64,000 nt of DNA, from the NCBI GenBank assembly GCA_963707965.1, contig CAVPRR010000006.1, positions 62,001 to 126,000 on the forward strand, given 5' to 3'. Within the stretch, counting starts at the first letter, position 1. The number at the start of each line of letters is the position of its first letter. Below, one piece after another: positions 24,874 through 35,267 of this stretch. The DNA is from VRUE01 sp963707965 (GTDB taxonomy: Bacteria; Actinomycetota; Thermoleophilia; Solirubrobacterales; 70-9). The notes beneath the pieces are model-generated. The model saw only the letters and a list, made by a program, of their open reading frames with translations. It had not been told where the DNA came from and searched no databases. Made by a program: the position numbers and the translations under genes.

Positions 24874-25971
24874 GTGAGCGACGCGGCCGCCCTCAGACAC
24901 ACGCCTCTCCACGGGCGCCACGCGGAGCTCGGTGCCAGGCTGGTGCCGTTTGCCGGGTGGGAGATGCCCGTGTCCTACGAGGGGATTCGCGAGGAGCACG
25001 CGGCGGTGCGCACCCACGCGGGCGTCTTCGACGTCTCCCACATGGGGGAGGTCGAGGTCGAGGGCCCGGATTCGCTCGCGTTCCTGCAGCGCGTGCTCTC
25101 GAACGACGTCGCAGCGATCGCGGTTGGAGGCGCCCAGTACTCGTGCCTATGCGACGAGGAGGGAGGCGTCCTGGACGACCTCATCGCATACCGGCTCGGT
25201 GGCGACCGCTACCTGATCGTCACCAACTCCGCCAACCACGAGGCGGACCTCGCCTGGCTGGGCCGCTGGAGCCGGGGCCTCGACGTCGCGGTTCGCGACG
25301 TCGCGGACCGCTACGCAATGCTGGCGGTGCAGGGGCCGCACGCGCGTCAGGTCGTCGCGCGCACGCTTGGGATCGAGCTGCCCGCACGGATGTGCGTCGA
25401 GGCGGCACGGATCGGCAACCGGCCGGCGCTTGTATGCGGCACCGGCTACACCGGCGAGGATGGCGTCGAGCTGTTGATCGATCCCGAGGTCTCGGCGGCG
25501 ATCTGGGCCGAGCTGCTTGACGCGGGCACCGTGCCATGCGGCCTCGGGGCTCGCGACACGCTGCGCCTGGAGGCCTGCCTTCCCCTGCATGGCAACGAGC
25601 TCAGCCCGGATCGAAACCCGATCGAAGCCGGGCTTGGGTGGTGCTGCAAGGAGCGAACCGGGTTCATCGGCGCCGAGGCGATCGCCCGGGCGCGTGCGGA
25701 GGGGACGGTTGAGAGGCTGGCCCCCTTTCGGATCGAGGGCGCGGGCATCCCGCGGCAGGGCAATCCGGTCCTGCTCGGCGACGAGCAGGTCGGCGTGGTC
25801 GCCAGCGGCACCTTCTCGCCCTCGCTCGAGGTCGGCATCGGCATGGCGTACGTTCAGTCGGATCTCTCCGAGCCGGACTGCGAGGTCGAGATCGACGTGC
25901 GCGGCAAGCGCCGTCCAGCCCGGATAGCGTCCAAGCCCCTCTATGCGAGCCCGCCCCTGAAAGGAGTCTGA
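24874..25971 (+). CDS. gcvT: Glycine cleavage system T protein (aminomethyltransferase)
   Basis: This 365-residue enzyme takes the aminomethyl group from the H protein, releases ammonia and gives 5,10-methylene-tetrahydrofolate. Motifs include TPLHGRHAELGARLVPFAGW, FDVSHMGEVEVEGPDSLAFL, QYSCLCDEEGGVLDDLIAYR (with the folate-contacting Asp), GTGYTGEDGVELL and GLGARDTLRLEACLPLHGNEL. GTG 24874 has a TACGCT -10 seven bases upstream. It heads the gcvT-gcvH-gcvPA-gcvPB group and is followed after two bases by gcvH. Confidence 0.94.
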   Translation: MSDAAALRHTPLHGRHAELGARLVPFAGWEMPVSYEGIREEHAAVRTHAGVFDVSHMGEVEVEGPDSLAFLQRVLSNDVAAIAVGGAQYSCLCDEEGGVLDDLIAYRLGGDRYLIVTNSANHEADLAWLGRWSRGLDVAVRDVADRYAMLAVQGPHARQVVARTLGIELPARMCVEAARIGNRPALVCGTGYTGEDGVELLIDPEVSAAIWAELLDAGTVPCGLGARDTLRLEACLPLHGNELSPDRNPIEAGLGWCCKERTGFIGAEAIARARAEGTVERLAPFRIEGAGIPRQGNPVLLGDEQVGVVASGTFSPSLEVGIGMAYVQSDLSEPDCEVEIDVRGKRRPARIASKPLYASPPLKGV

Positions 25972-25973
25972 CC

Positions 25974-26366
25974 TTGTCCGAGGAGACCTACCCAGACGAT
26001 CTGATCTACCACCCCGAGCACGACTGGGCCCGGATCGACGGGGATACGGCGAGCTTTGGGATCACCTGGTACGCCCAGGACAGCCTCGGTGAGGTCGTCT
26101 TCTTCGATCCGCCCGAGGCCGGTGCGACGGTGGCGAAGGATTCTGGCTACGCCGAGGTCGAGTCGGTGAAGGCGGTCTCCGACGTGATAGCCCCGCTGTC
26201 GGGGGAGATCGTCGAGGTGAACGAGGCGCTGGCCGATGCCCCGGAGCGGATCAACGAGGAGCCATACGGCGAGGGCTGGCTGGTCAAGGTCAAACTGTCC
26301 GATCCGGCGGAGGCGGACGAGCTGCTGAGCGCGGCCGATTACCGCAAGGTGCTGGAAAGCGATTGA
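25974..26366 (+). CDS. gcvH: Glycine cleavage system H protein (lipoyl carrier)
   Basis: This 130-residue lipoyl carrier shuttles the aminomethyl group between the P, T and L proteins. The lipoylated residue is K66 in GYAEVESVKAVSDV. YHPEHDWARIDGDTASFGIT is the typical start region. The start is a rare TTG at 25974, well supported by AAGGAG at 25961-25966 seven bases upstream and by the conserved N-terminus. No lipoyl synthesis or L-protein gene is present in the window. Confidence 0.94.
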   Translation: MSEETYPDDLIYHPEHDWARIDGDTASFGITWYAQDSLGEVVFFDPPEAGATVAKDSGYAEVESVKAVSDVIAPLSGEIVEVNEALADAPERINEEPYGEGWLVKVKLSDPAEADELLSAADYRKVLESD

Positions 26367-26389
26367 CGTGTCCCCGCCCCTGGCTTGCG

Positions 26390-26395
26390 TAGCCT
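26390..26395 (+). promoter_or_regulatory. -10 element (TAGCCT) of gcvPA
   Basis: TAGCCT ends seven bases before the GTG at 26403. It may provide extra transcription within the gcv group. Confidence 0.45.
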
Positions 26396-26402
26396 TAGCT
26401 GC

Positions 26403-27808
<1,406 letters not shown>

Positions 27809-27809
<1 letters not shown>

Positions 27810-29353
27810 TGCCGGCGAGTGAGACGCCGATGCAGCGCGAACGCGCGCAGACGATCTTCGACCGCTCGAAGCCCGGACGCCGGGCGGCCGTCCTGCCGGA
27901 GTCCGGGGTCCCGGAGCGCCCGCTCGAGGAGCTGATCCCGGCCAGGCTGCTGCGGAGCGAGCCGCCGCGCCTGCCGGAGGTCGCCGAGCCGGAGATCGTC
28001 CGCCACTACAACCGCCTTTCGCGCCGTAACTTCGACCTCGACACAGGCTTCTACCCGCTCGGCTCCTGCACGATGAAGCACAACCCGCGCCTCAACGAGC
28101 GGGTCGCGGCACTGCCGGGCCACGCCCGTCTGCACCCGGCGCAGGACCCGCGCCGGGCCCAGGGCGCGCTGGAGCTGATGTGGCTCCTGCAGCGCTCGCT
28201 GGCCGAGATCTGCGGCCTGCCCCACGTCAGCCTGCAGCCCTCGGCGGGTTCCCACGGGGAGCTGGCCGGCCTGCTGCTGACCCGCGCATACCACGCGGAT
28301 CGCGGCGAGCAGCGGACAAAGGTCCTCGCCCCCGACACCGCTCACGGCACGAACCCGGCCTCGGTGACGATGGCGGGGTTTGAGGTGGTGAAGGTTGCGA
28401 CCAACGAGCGCGGCGGGGTGGAGATGGACGACCTTCGGGCAAAGGTCTCCGAGGAGGTCGCGTGCCTGATGCTGACCAACCCCAACACGCTCGGCCTCTT
28501 CGACGAGAACATCGCTGAGATCGCGGCGCTGATCCACGAGGCCGGCGGAACCCTCTACTACGACGGCGCCAACCTGAACGCCGTGATGGGCCACTCGCGT
28601 CCCGGCGACATGGGCTTCGACATCGTCCACGTCAACCTTCACAAGTCGTTCAGCCAGCCGCACGGGGGCGGCGGTCCGGGCGCCGGCCCGATCGCCGTCT
28701 CGGAGCGCATCGAGCCCTTCCTCCCACGCCCGCAGGTGGTGCGGCGCGAGGGGCGGAAGGCCGAACGGGAACGGGGCGAGGCAGATGGCCAGCGCGGTCC
28801 TCTCTACGACCTGGAGTACGACCGGCCCAAATCGATCGGCAGGCTGCGCGGCTTCCAGGGCAACTTCGGCGTATTCGTCCGCTCCTACGCCTACATCCTC
28901 AGCCTCGGCGCCGACGGCCTTGCCGAGGCCTCGGAGACCGCGGTGCTGAACGCCAACTACCTGAAGGCGCGACTCGCCGAGGGCCGCGCAGGAAAGCATC
29001 TGCCCGTCGCGTTCGACCGCCACTGCATGCACGAGTTCGTCCTCTCCGGCAGGCCGATGAAGAAGGAGCTGGGGCTCGCCACCCTGGACCTCGCCAAGCG
29101 GCTGCTGGATTTCGGCTTCCACCCCCCAACCGTCTACTTCCCGCTGCTGGTCGACGAGGCGCTGATGGTGGAGCCGACCGAGACCGAGACCAAGGAGAGC
29201 CTCGATGCCTTCGCCGATGCGGTCGAGGAGATTCTCGCCGAGGCCGAGGACGACCCCGAGATCGCCAAGCAGGCGCCCTACACAACGCCGGTCCGCCGCC
29301 TCGACGAGGTCAAAGCCACCCGGCACCCCGTCGTCCGCCAGTCCCTGAGCTGA
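27809..29353 (+). CDS. gcvPB: Glycine dehydrogenase (decarboxylating) subunit 2, PLP-bearing
   Basis: This 514-residue protein is the C-terminal half of the split P protein and carries PLP on K279 in VHVNLHKSFSQPHGGGGPG. Other motifs are FYPLGSCTMKHNPRLNE, LQPSAGSHGELAGLL, PDTAHGTNPASVTMAGFE and YDGANLNAVMG. A charged insertion lies at about 305-335 (RREGRKAERERGEADGQRG). GGAGG at 27797-27801 precedes ATG 27809, which overlaps the gcvPA stop. A strong hairpin 36 bases after the stop probably ends the gcv transcript. Confidence 0.95.
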
Positions 29354-29388
29354 GCTCGCCCGGCGCGGTTCACCCGTCCCTGAGCTGT

Positions 29389-29420
29389 CCGGGGACCGCC
29401 AGCCGGCTTGCGGTCCCCGG
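29389..29420 (+). terminator. gcv operon terminator hairpin
   Basis: CCGGGGACCG (29389-29398) pairs perfectly with CGGTCCCCGG (29411-29420) around a 12-base loop. There is no T-tract, as is common in high-GC actinobacteria. Confidence 0.6.
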
Positions 29421-29496
29421 GCCGAGTGGCGCCGGGGGGCGAATCCTCGGTGCACAGCCCTTAAACGTCCAACTAATTCAATGATTGAGGCAGAGA

Positions 29497-29543
29497 CCCG
29501 TCCCACGTCCCCCGTCCGCATTGGGCGGGGGGTCCGGGACGGG
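29497..29543. other. Two-stage 47-base hairpin upstream of a zinc-ribbon gene
   Basis: CCCGTCCC (29497-29504) pairs with GGGACGGG (29536-29543). After a 4x4 internal loop, 29509-29517 pairs with 29523-29531 (one G-U) around GCATT. It could be a bidirectional terminator or a structured leader of the downstream gene. The flanking sequence (29460-29490) is notably AT-rich compared with the rest of the window. Confidence 0.45.
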
Positions 29544-29622
29544 CCTCCAAGTTGCCACAAAGGCATACCTCACCTCGGTGTGTCCAAGGTGGCCCCGTCT
29601 CAACAGGAGGTGGCGTGCGGCA

Positions 29623-29928
29623 GTGGCTAAGCGAGATCATCAACGATGGCGGGACTGGCGGATAGACGAAGCATCTGGGCGGTCGATCCGGGCCGACGAC
29701 AAACGTGGCCGGCCAGGCAAGCCCAAGAAGCAACGAGCAAGAAACGGCTGGTGGTGGACGCTGGCGGCACGCGAGGCGGAATGCAAGGGCTGCGGAAAGC
29801 AGCTTCTGAACCAGAAGGTCGCCTATCACCACCAGACGAGAGAAATCCTCTGTCCGGACTGTGCGCAGGCGCAATGCGTCTCGGAAATGTGCCAGCCGTC
29901 GCGAAGACTGCTCAAGGTCGGCAGCTGA
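29623..29928 (+). CDS. Small zinc-ribbon protein of unknown function
   Basis: This 101-residue protein has a basic N-terminal half (KRDHQRWRDWRIDEASGR, then KRGRPGKPKKQRARNGWWW) and one zinc ribbon with C54-x2-C57 and C77-x2-C80 enclosing AYHHQTREI. Two more Cys lie at 85 and 90. GTG 29623 is supported by AGGAGG at 29605-29610, at a slightly long 12-base distance. Base composition is less GC-rich than its neighbours, and it stands alone between the gcv operon and a convergent LigD gene, so recent acquisition is possible. Nucleic acid binding is an inference from the basic head plus ribbon. Confidence 0.6.
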   Translation: MAKRDHQRWRDWRIDEASGRSIRADDKRGRPGKPKKQRARNGWWWTLAAREAECKGCGKQLLNQKVAYHHQTREILCPDCAQAQCVSEMCQPSRRLLKVGS

Positions 29929-29959
29929 ACGAGCGGTGCGCGGGGCCTGAGCCAGGTTC

Positions 29960-30874
29960 TTAGAGGTCTGGCAGGGCCTGCTTCAGCTCCAGCACCGGGG
30001 CGAAGAGGTCGCCGAGGCGGTCGACGCGCTCCAGGACCTCAGCGGCCTCGAAGACCAGGCACTCGCGGTCGTCGCGGTCAAGCGCGCCTTCGACCTCGTT
30101 CCAGCTCACCGGAGTGGAGACGGTGGGGCGCTCGCGGGCGCGCAGCGAATAGACCGCAATCGTCGTCTTGCGCTGGTGGTTCTGCGACCAATCGACGAAG
30201 ACCTTGCCCTTCCGTTCAACCTTCTTCATCTTCGACACGACCTCGCCGGGTGTCTGCCTCTCGAGCAACTGGGCGATCGCTTTCGCGAACGGTTTGGTCA
30301 CCTCGTATGAGGTCCTGCCGTTGAGCGGGACGTAGACCTGCAGGCCCTTCGAGCCGGAGGTCTTCGGGAAGCACTCGATGCCGAAGTGGTCGAACATTTC
30401 GCGCAGGCGCAGGCCGACTCGGCAGCAATCGATGATGTCGGCCGGCGGCCCTGGATCGAGGTCGAAGGCGAGCACGGTGGGCCGTTTCGGCGCTCGTGAG
30501 CGCGAGAGCGAGGGATGCAGCTCGATCGCCGCCAGCTGCGCCATCCAGATCAGCGTCGGCAGGCTGTCGCACACGCAGAAGTCGATCTTCCCGGCGTGGG
30601 GACCGGCTTCCACCCGGGCGGTCCTCACCCACTTCGGGCGATGTTTCGGGCAGCGCTTCTCGAAGAAGGCCGCTCCGGTGTCCTCGACGCCCTCAGGGAA
30701 GCGGCGCAGCGTGACCGCCCGGCCCGCCAGATGCGGGATCAGCACCGGCGCCACCTTGGCGTAGTAGTCCACCATCTCGCCCTTGGTGAAGCCGGCGGCC
30801 GGGTAGAGGACCTTGTCGAGATTGGTGAGCTTCAGCTCACGTCCATCCACCTCGACCTGGCGGCTGGGGGCCAC
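29960..30874 (-). CDS. Stand-alone LigD polymerase domain (NHEJ primase/polymerase)
   Basis: This 304-residue archaeo-eukaryotic-primase-type polymerase fills ends during non-homologous end joining. Motifs are LTNLDKVLYPAAGFTKGEMVDYY (phosphate-binding N-terminal part), metal-binding AFDLDPGPP, TSGSKGLQVYVPL, and KGKVFVDWSQN with the third metal-ligand Asp. No ligase or nuclease domain is attached, so this is the separated PolDom form. The GTG start is two bases after the ku stop on the same strand, so the two are co-transcribed. Confidence 0.9.
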   Translation of the reverse strand: MAPSRQVEVDGRELKLTNLDKVLYPAAGFTKGEMVDYYAKVAPVLIPHLAGRAVTLRRFPEGVEDTGAAFFEKRCPKHRPKWVRTARVEAGPHAGKIDFCVCDSLPTLIWMAQLAAIELHPSLSRSRAPKRPTVLAFDLDPGPPADIIDCCRVGLRLREMFDHFGIECFPKTSGSKGLQVYVPLNGRTSYEVTKPFAKAIAQLLERQTPGEVVSKMKKVERKGKVFVDWSQNHQRKTTIAVYSLRARERPTVSTPVSWNEVEGALDRDDRECLVFEAAEVLERVDRLGDLFAPVLELKQALPDL

Positions 30875-30876
30875 TG

Positions 30877-31758
30877 CTATTTCGAGGCGTTCGACCCGGC
30901 TCGAGAGGAGGAGCGTCTTGGCCCGGCTTTGCGCGTCTTCGCGGCCCGCTTGCGGGGCTTGCCGTCGCCCTTGCCCTTGACCGCAGCGATGCTGTCCTGC
31001 AATGCGGTCATCAGGTCGGGTGCACCGGTTGGCGCCAGCTCGTCGGGGACGGGGGCGGTGAGGACCTCCTTGCCCTCCGCCTTGCGTTCGACGAGCGCCA
31101 GCAGCTCCTCGCGGTACTCGTCGCGATAGGCGGAGGGATCGAAGTCGCGGGTCAGCGAGTCGATCAGCTTCTCGGCCATCTCGACCTCGCGGCTGCCGGC
31201 CCTCGACTCCTCCTCGGGAAGCACGTCGCTCAGCTCCCCGGGAGACACAATCTCGTCGCCGAAGCGCATCGTGGTGAGGGTCAGCACCCCTCCCGCCGGG
31301 CGGAGCGCGGCCAGGTGCTCCTTGTTGCGGAAGACGAAGCGGGCGATCGCCACCCTGCCCGACTCCTCCATCGCGGTGGCGAGCAGCAAATAGGCCTTCT
31401 CGGCGCCCTCCGCCGGTCCGACGTAGTACGGGCTGTCGAAGTAGATGGGGTCGATTTCGCCGAGCTCTACGAAGTCCAGGACCTCAATCGCACGGGTCTT
31501 CTCCGGCGCCAGGCCCGCCATCTCATCTTTGGTCAGCGGCACGTAGCGGTCAGGGGCGATCTCGAAGGCCTTGACGATCTCCTCATATGGGACCTCCTTG
31601 TCCGTCCCTTCCGCAACCCGCCGGTGACGGATGCGTGCGCCGTCGGACTCACGGATCTCCCGCAGCGAGATGCCACGCCGGGCAACCGCGCTGTAGAGCT
31701 TCACGGGCACGTTGAGGAGCCCGAAGCTGATCGAGCCGCTCCAGATCGCTCTCGCCAT
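30877..31758 (-). CDS. ku: Ku protein, DNA end-binding for NHEJ
   Basis: This 293-residue Ku homodimer subunit threads onto double-strand break ends and recruits LigD. The sequence starts ARAIWSGSISFGLLNVPVKLYSA, the classical Ku N-terminus, followed by DGARIRHRR, YEEIVKAFEI, PIYFDSPYYVGP and SLTRDFDPSAYRDEYREELLALVERK. The tail after about 265 is Lys/Arg/Ser-rich (KPRKRAAKTRKAGPRRSSSR), as in other bacterial Ku proteins. I chose ATG 31758 with GGTAGGTGG upstream; a longer frame to 31815 is not family-like. It leads the ku-ligD(pol) pair and is divergent from the ABC genes. Confidence 0.95.
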   Translation of the reverse strand: MARAIWSGSISFGLLNVPVKLYSAVARRGISLREIRESDGARIRHRRVAEGTDKEVPYEEIVKAFEIAPDRYVPLTKDEMAGLAPEKTRAIEVLDFVELGEIDPIYFDSPYYVGPAEGAEKAYLLLATAMEESGRVAIARFVFRNKEHLAALRPAGGVLTLTTMRFGDEIVSPGELSDVLPEEESRAGSREVEMAEKLIDSLTRDFDPSAYRDEYREELLALVERKAEGKEVLTAPVPDELAPTGAPDLMTALQDSIAAVKGKGDGKPRKRAAKTRKAGPRRSSSRAGSNASK

Positions 31759-31879
31759 CAGTGAACCACCTACCGGGATTCTGGCAGTCGGGGCCCGCCT
31801 GGCGCCACCGGCCACTGCCGCGGGAGGCTTCTTGCGGCCGCGGGGGGCCTTGTGCCGGGGCGTGGTGGATCATGGTCGC

Positions 31880-32536
31880 GTGCTGTTCGAGCTTCGCGAT
31901 GTCAGCCTCTCCCGCGGCGGCCGCCGGGTGCTGGAGTCGGTCAGCGCCGAGATACCCGCTGGGGCGACGGCGATCGTCGGCCCCTCGGGCGCGGGCAAGT
32001 CGACCCTGCTTCGGCTGCTGAACCGCCTCGCCGACCCCGACGCCGGGACGATCTCCTACGAGGGCCGGCCGCTCGACCGGTACGACCCGCTGCAGCTGCG
32101 TCGGGAGGTCTCGCTGGTCCCGCAGCTGCCGGCGCTGCTGGAGGGGACAGTCGAATCCAACTTGCGCTATGCGGCCGAGCTGGCCGGTACGGACCTTGAC
32201 GCGGAGCGCTGCCTGCGGCTCGCCGGCCTCGATCCCGGCTTCGCCGAGCGCGATGTCTCCAAGCTCTCGGTGGGCGAGCAGCAGCGGGCGATGCTGGCGC
32301 GGTCGCTGATCCAGGAGCCGCGCGTGCTGCTGCTCGACGAGCCGACCTCGGCGCTCGACGAGGCCACCCGCGACGCGATCGAGGCGACCCTGGCCCAGCT
32401 GCGAGGCGAGCTCGACATCTCCCTGGTCGTGGTCAGCCACGACCCCGAGCAGGCGCGGCGGCTGAGCGATTGGGTGGTGCGGATGGATGGGGGACGGACG
32501 GTCGCCGCCGGCCCGCTGGAGGCGGTGCTGGCATGA
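31880..32536 (+). CDS. fetA: FetA-type ABC transporter ATP-binding protein
   Basis: This protein of about 218 residues is a single ABC cassette: FELRDVSLSRGGRRVL, Walker A GPSGAGKSTLLRLL, Q-loop VPQLPALL, signature LSVGEQQRAMLARSL, Walker B VLLLDEPTSALDE and switch His VVSHDPEQA. It is overlapped by a UPF0014/FetB permease gene, the FetAB (YbbL/YbbM) arrangement linked in E. coli to iron export and oxidative resistance; the actual substrate here is not shown. The start is uncertain: GTG 31880 fits the family, GTG 31862 is in frame, and the longer frame overlaps ku. Confidence 0.85.
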   Translation: MLFELRDVSLSRGGRRVLESVSAEIPAGATAIVGPSGAGKSTLLRLLNRLADPDAGTISYEGRPLDRYDPLQLRREVSLVPQLPALLEGTVESNLRYAAELAGTDLDAERCLRLAGLDPGFAERDVSKLSVGEQQRAMLARSLIQEPRVLLLDEPTSALDEATRDAIEATLAQLRGELDISLVVVSHDPEQARRLSDWVVRMDGGRTVAAGPLEAVLA

Positions 32537-33309
32537 CGACCTCGATCCACGTGTCGCTCGGCCAGGTCGCCGCCGCGCTGGCGCTGGTCGCCCTCGCCGT
32601 GGCGATCTCCTTCTGGCGCAGAGCCGACCTCGAGCGCGACATCGCGGTGGCGACGGTCCGCTCCTTCGTCCAGCTCACCGCGATCGGCTACGCGATCAAG
32701 CTGATCTTCGAGGCGGACACGATCTGGCTGGTCCTGGCGCTGCTCTCGGTGATGGTTCTGTTCGGGGCACTCACCGCCCGGGGCCGTGCCACGAAGGTCC
32801 CTGGCGCCTTCTGGCCGCTGCTCATTGCGCTCGCCGTCGCCGCGATGGCGACACTCGGGCTGGTTGTCGCCCTGGGCGTCTTCGACCCGACGCCGCGCTA
32901 CCTGGTTCCCGTCGGCGGCATGGTGATCGGCAACGCGATGACCGCCTCGGCCGTCGCCCTCAACCGGCTCGGCGACGAGATGGCGGACTCGCGGGCCAGG
33001 ATCGAGGCGACCCTGGCCCTCGGGGCGACCGCTCGCGAGGCCGCGGCTCCGATCGTGCGCCGTTCGCTGCGCTCGGGGATGATCACCCTTGTCGACTCGA
33101 CCAAGACGACCGGGCTGATCTTCTTCCCGGGGACGATGGTGGGGATGTTGCTTGCCGGTGCCGACCCGACCGACGCGGTTCGCCTCCAGCTGATCCTCCT
33201 CTACGCCCTGCTCGGCAGCGTCGCGATAGCCGCCGTGGTCGCGACGGGCCTCGCCTACCGCAACTTCTTCACCCCTGCGCAGCAGCTCCGCGAGCTGCTC
33301 GAGGACTAA
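32533..33309 (+). CDS. fetB: FetB-type permease (UPF0014 family)
   Basis: This 258-residue polytopic membrane protein has about seven helices, with WRRADLERDIAVATVRSFVQ, VPVGGMVIGNAMTASAVALNRL, RIEATLALGATAREAAAPI and STKTTGLIFFPGTMVGMLLAG. The GxMxGNxM-type and STKTTGLIxxPG motifs are diagnostic of UPF0014. The ATG start overlaps the ATPase stop (ATGA), so the two form one transporter. A strong hairpin follows at 33376. Confidence 0.9.
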   Translation: MTTSIHVSLGQVAAALALVALAVAISFWRRADLERDIAVATVRSFVQLTAIGYAIKLIFEADTIWLVLALLSVMVLFGALTARGRATKVPGAFWPLLIALAVAAMATLGLVVALGVFDPTPRYLVPVGGMVIGNAMTASAVALNRLGDEMADSRARIEATLALGATAREAAAPIVRRSLRSGMITLVDSTKTTGLIFFPGTMVGMLLAGADPTDAVRLQLILLYALLGSVAIAAVVATGLAYRNFFTPAQQLRELLED

Positions 33310-33375
33310 AGCCTCAATCCCCCGATCTCGCCGGCCTCTGCATTCCGCACCCCTTCGCCGGGAGCCAATTCCCTC

Positions 33376-33402
33376 CACCCAGGTAGCACCACTACCTGGG
33401 TG
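33376..33402. terminator. Hairpin after fetAB
   Basis: CACCCAGGTAG (33376-33386) and CTACCTGGGTG (33392-33402) form an 11-bp perfect stem with a 5-base loop, 67 bases after the fetB stop. Terminator is the simplest reading, although an operator for the downstream exporter is possible. The rest of 33310-33571 holds no gene I can support. Confidence 0.5.
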
Positions 33403-33557
33403 AGCGGAATCGTCCCCCGACTCGGCCTGCGAAGCGGAGAGCCTCGCCGATCTCGAACACGTCGTCCGTTGGCGCCGTTTCCCTTCGTACGGGCGAGGAG
33501 GCGCTGGAGGTCCCGCCGTCACGTCCTGAAGGCGGCAGGACGGGATGGCGCGCCGCG

Positions 33558-33563
33558 TAGAAT
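33558..33563 (+). promoter_or_regulatory. -10 element (TAGAAT) of the MFS exporter
   Basis: TAGAAT ends eight bases before GTG 33572. This makes 33572 a better start than the upstream in-frame ATG at 33545, which would precede the promoter. Confidence 0.5.
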
Positions 33564-33571
33564 CGCTCGCG

Positions 33572-35206
33572 GTGACCCGGCAGCAGCGCCTGACGCTGGT
33601 TGCGACGATCCTCGGCTCGACGGTGGTCTTCCTGGATTCCACCGTGGTCAATGTCGCCCTGCCCTCGATTGCGGACGATCTCGACGCGGGGCTCGCCGGG
33701 CAGCAGTGGGTCGTGGAGGCCTACATGCTGGCCCTGGTCTCACTGCTTTTGGTTGGCGGCTCGCTCGGGGACCAGTTCGGCAGGCGGCGCATGTTCGCGA
33801 TGGGGCTGCTCGGCTTCGCCGCGACCTCGGCCCTCTGCGCGGTCGCGCCCTCGGTTGAGTTCCTGATCGGCGCCCGTGCCCTGCAGGGGATCGCGGGGGC
33901 GCTGCTGGTGCCCGGCTCGCTGGCGCTGATCGCTGCGACCTTCGCGGGCGCGGCGCGCGGCCAGGCGGTCGGCACCTGGACCGCCTGGACCGGGATCGCC
34001 GTCGTGATCGGACCGGCGGGGGGAGGGGCGCTGGTCGAGGCGCTCTCCTGGCGGGCGATCTTCTGGCTGAACATTCCCCTGATCGCCTTCACCGTGGCGC
34101 TGACCCTGCGCGCGGTGCGCGAGAGCCGTGACACGGAGGCCTTCCGCGGCATCGACTGGCTCGGCATCGGGCTCTCCGCCGTGGGACTGGCCGGCCCGGT
34201 CTTCGCCCTGATCGAGCAGCCGACCCACGGCTGGGGCGACGCGATCGTCCGGGTGCCCCTCGCCGTCGGGGTTGCCTGCCTGACGCTCTTCGTCGCGCAT
34301 GAGGCTCGCACCCGCCACCCGATGCTCGAGCTGGCGCTGTTCAGGATCCGCAACTTCTGGGTCGCCAACCTGACCACCTTCGTCGCCTACGCCGGTCTGA
34401 TCGCGGGTCTCTTCTTCATCACGATCTTCCTCCAGCAGGTGGCCGGCTACTCGCCCGTGGAGGCCGGGCTGGCGACGACGCCCATCTCGATCGTCCTCTT
34501 CTTCCTCTCGCCGCGCTTCGGCAGGCTCGCCTCTGGCGCCGGCCCGCGCCTGCCGATGACCGCCGGGCCGATCGTTGCCGGCTTCGGTCTGCTGCTGCTC
34601 CTGCGGGTCGGCCGGGACGCGGCCTACCTCCCCGACGTGCTGCCCGCCGTTCTCGTCTTCAGCCTTGGTCTCTCCGCGACGGTGGCGCCGCTGACGGCAA
34701 CCGTGCTCGATTCGGTCGAGGAGCGCCATGTCGGGATCGCCTCGGGCATCAACAACGGCATCTCACGGGTCGCGGGTCTACTCGCGATCGCTGTGCTTGG
34801 CGCCGTGATCGCGGCCAGCTTCAGCGCTCGGATCGATGGGGAAATCGAGGAAAGGCCGAATGCGCTCGGTCCGGTCATGGTCAGGGCCCTCTCGGACGCA
34901 AGGGACCAGCCGCTGTCCGTGCCCGCCGTCGAGCAGCTGCCGCCGGCCGAGGCGGGGCTCGTGCGCTTGATCGCCGCCGAAGCGTCGGTTTCCGCCTTCC
35001 ACCTCAGCGTCCTTATCGCCGGCCTGTTGATGATCGCCGGGGGCCTGGTATCCGGCGTCGGCATCGTCAACCCGCGCCGCCGCTTCGAGGCCGTGCCCGC
35101 CGGCGGTGCGGTCGCTGCGGGTGAGTGCGGCCATGGCGCCGATTGCGACTGCGCTGATGGCGTGCCCGTTGCCGCACTGGATGCGCGCGCTCCCGAGCCC
35201 GCCTGA
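33572..35206 (+). CDS. MFS drug exporter, EmrB/QacA (DHA2) type
   Basis: This protein of about 544 residues has 14 predicted helices. It begins TRQQRLTLVATILGSTVVFLD, with DSTVVNVALPSIADDL in the first loop, WVVEAYMLALVSLLLVGGSLGD plus GRRRMF (motif A) and TAWTGIAVVIGPAGGGALVE (motif C, an antiporter signature). The family exports drugs or lipids with proton exchange; the substrate is unknown. The tail of about 40 residues contains a Cys/Asp-rich GECGHGADCDCADG stretch. No regulator gene of the TetR or MarR kind is adjacent. A hairpin at 35218 ends the unit. Confidence 0.88.
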   Translation: MTRQQRLTLVATILGSTVVFLDSTVVNVALPSIADDLDAGLAGQQWVVEAYMLALVSLLLVGGSLGDQFGRRRMFAMGLLGFAATSALCAVAPSVEFLIGARALQGIAGALLVPGSLALIAATFAGAARGQAVGTWTAWTGIAVVIGPAGGGALVEALSWRAIFWLNIPLIAFTVALTLRAVRESRDTEAFRGIDWLGIGLSAVGLAGPVFALIEQPTHGWGDAIVRVPLAVGVACLTLFVAHEARTRHPMLELALFRIRNFWVANLTTFVAYAGLIAGLFFITIFLQQVAGYSPVEAGLATTPISIVLFFLSPRFGRLASGAGPRLPMTAGPIVAGFGLLLLLRVGRDAAYLPDVLPAVLVFSLGLSATVAPLTATVLDSVEERHVGIASGINNGISRVAGLLAIAVLGAVIAASFSARIDGEIEERPNALGPVMVRALSDARDQPLSVPAVEQLPPAEAGLVRLIAAEASVSAFHLSVLIAGLLMIAGGLVSGVGIVNPRRRFEAVPAGGAVAAGECGHGADCDCADGVPVAALDARAPEPA

Positions 35207-35217
35207 TCGCCGCTGCG

Positions 35218-35249
35218 CGCTTTGACCCCAGCGGGCTGTGGTCAAAGCG
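35218..35249 (+). terminator. Terminator-like hairpin between the exporter and trpS
   Basis: CGCTTTGACC (35218-35227) pairs perfectly with GGTCAAAGCG (35240-35249) around a 12-base loop. Confidence 0.55.
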
Positions 35250-35267
35250 ATCAGCGCTCGCTCGAAC

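Noticed and set aside
29646..29963. Alternative frame overlapping the zinc-ribbon gene
   Set aside because: It lacks any motif. The other frame has paired CxxC motifs and a ribosome site.
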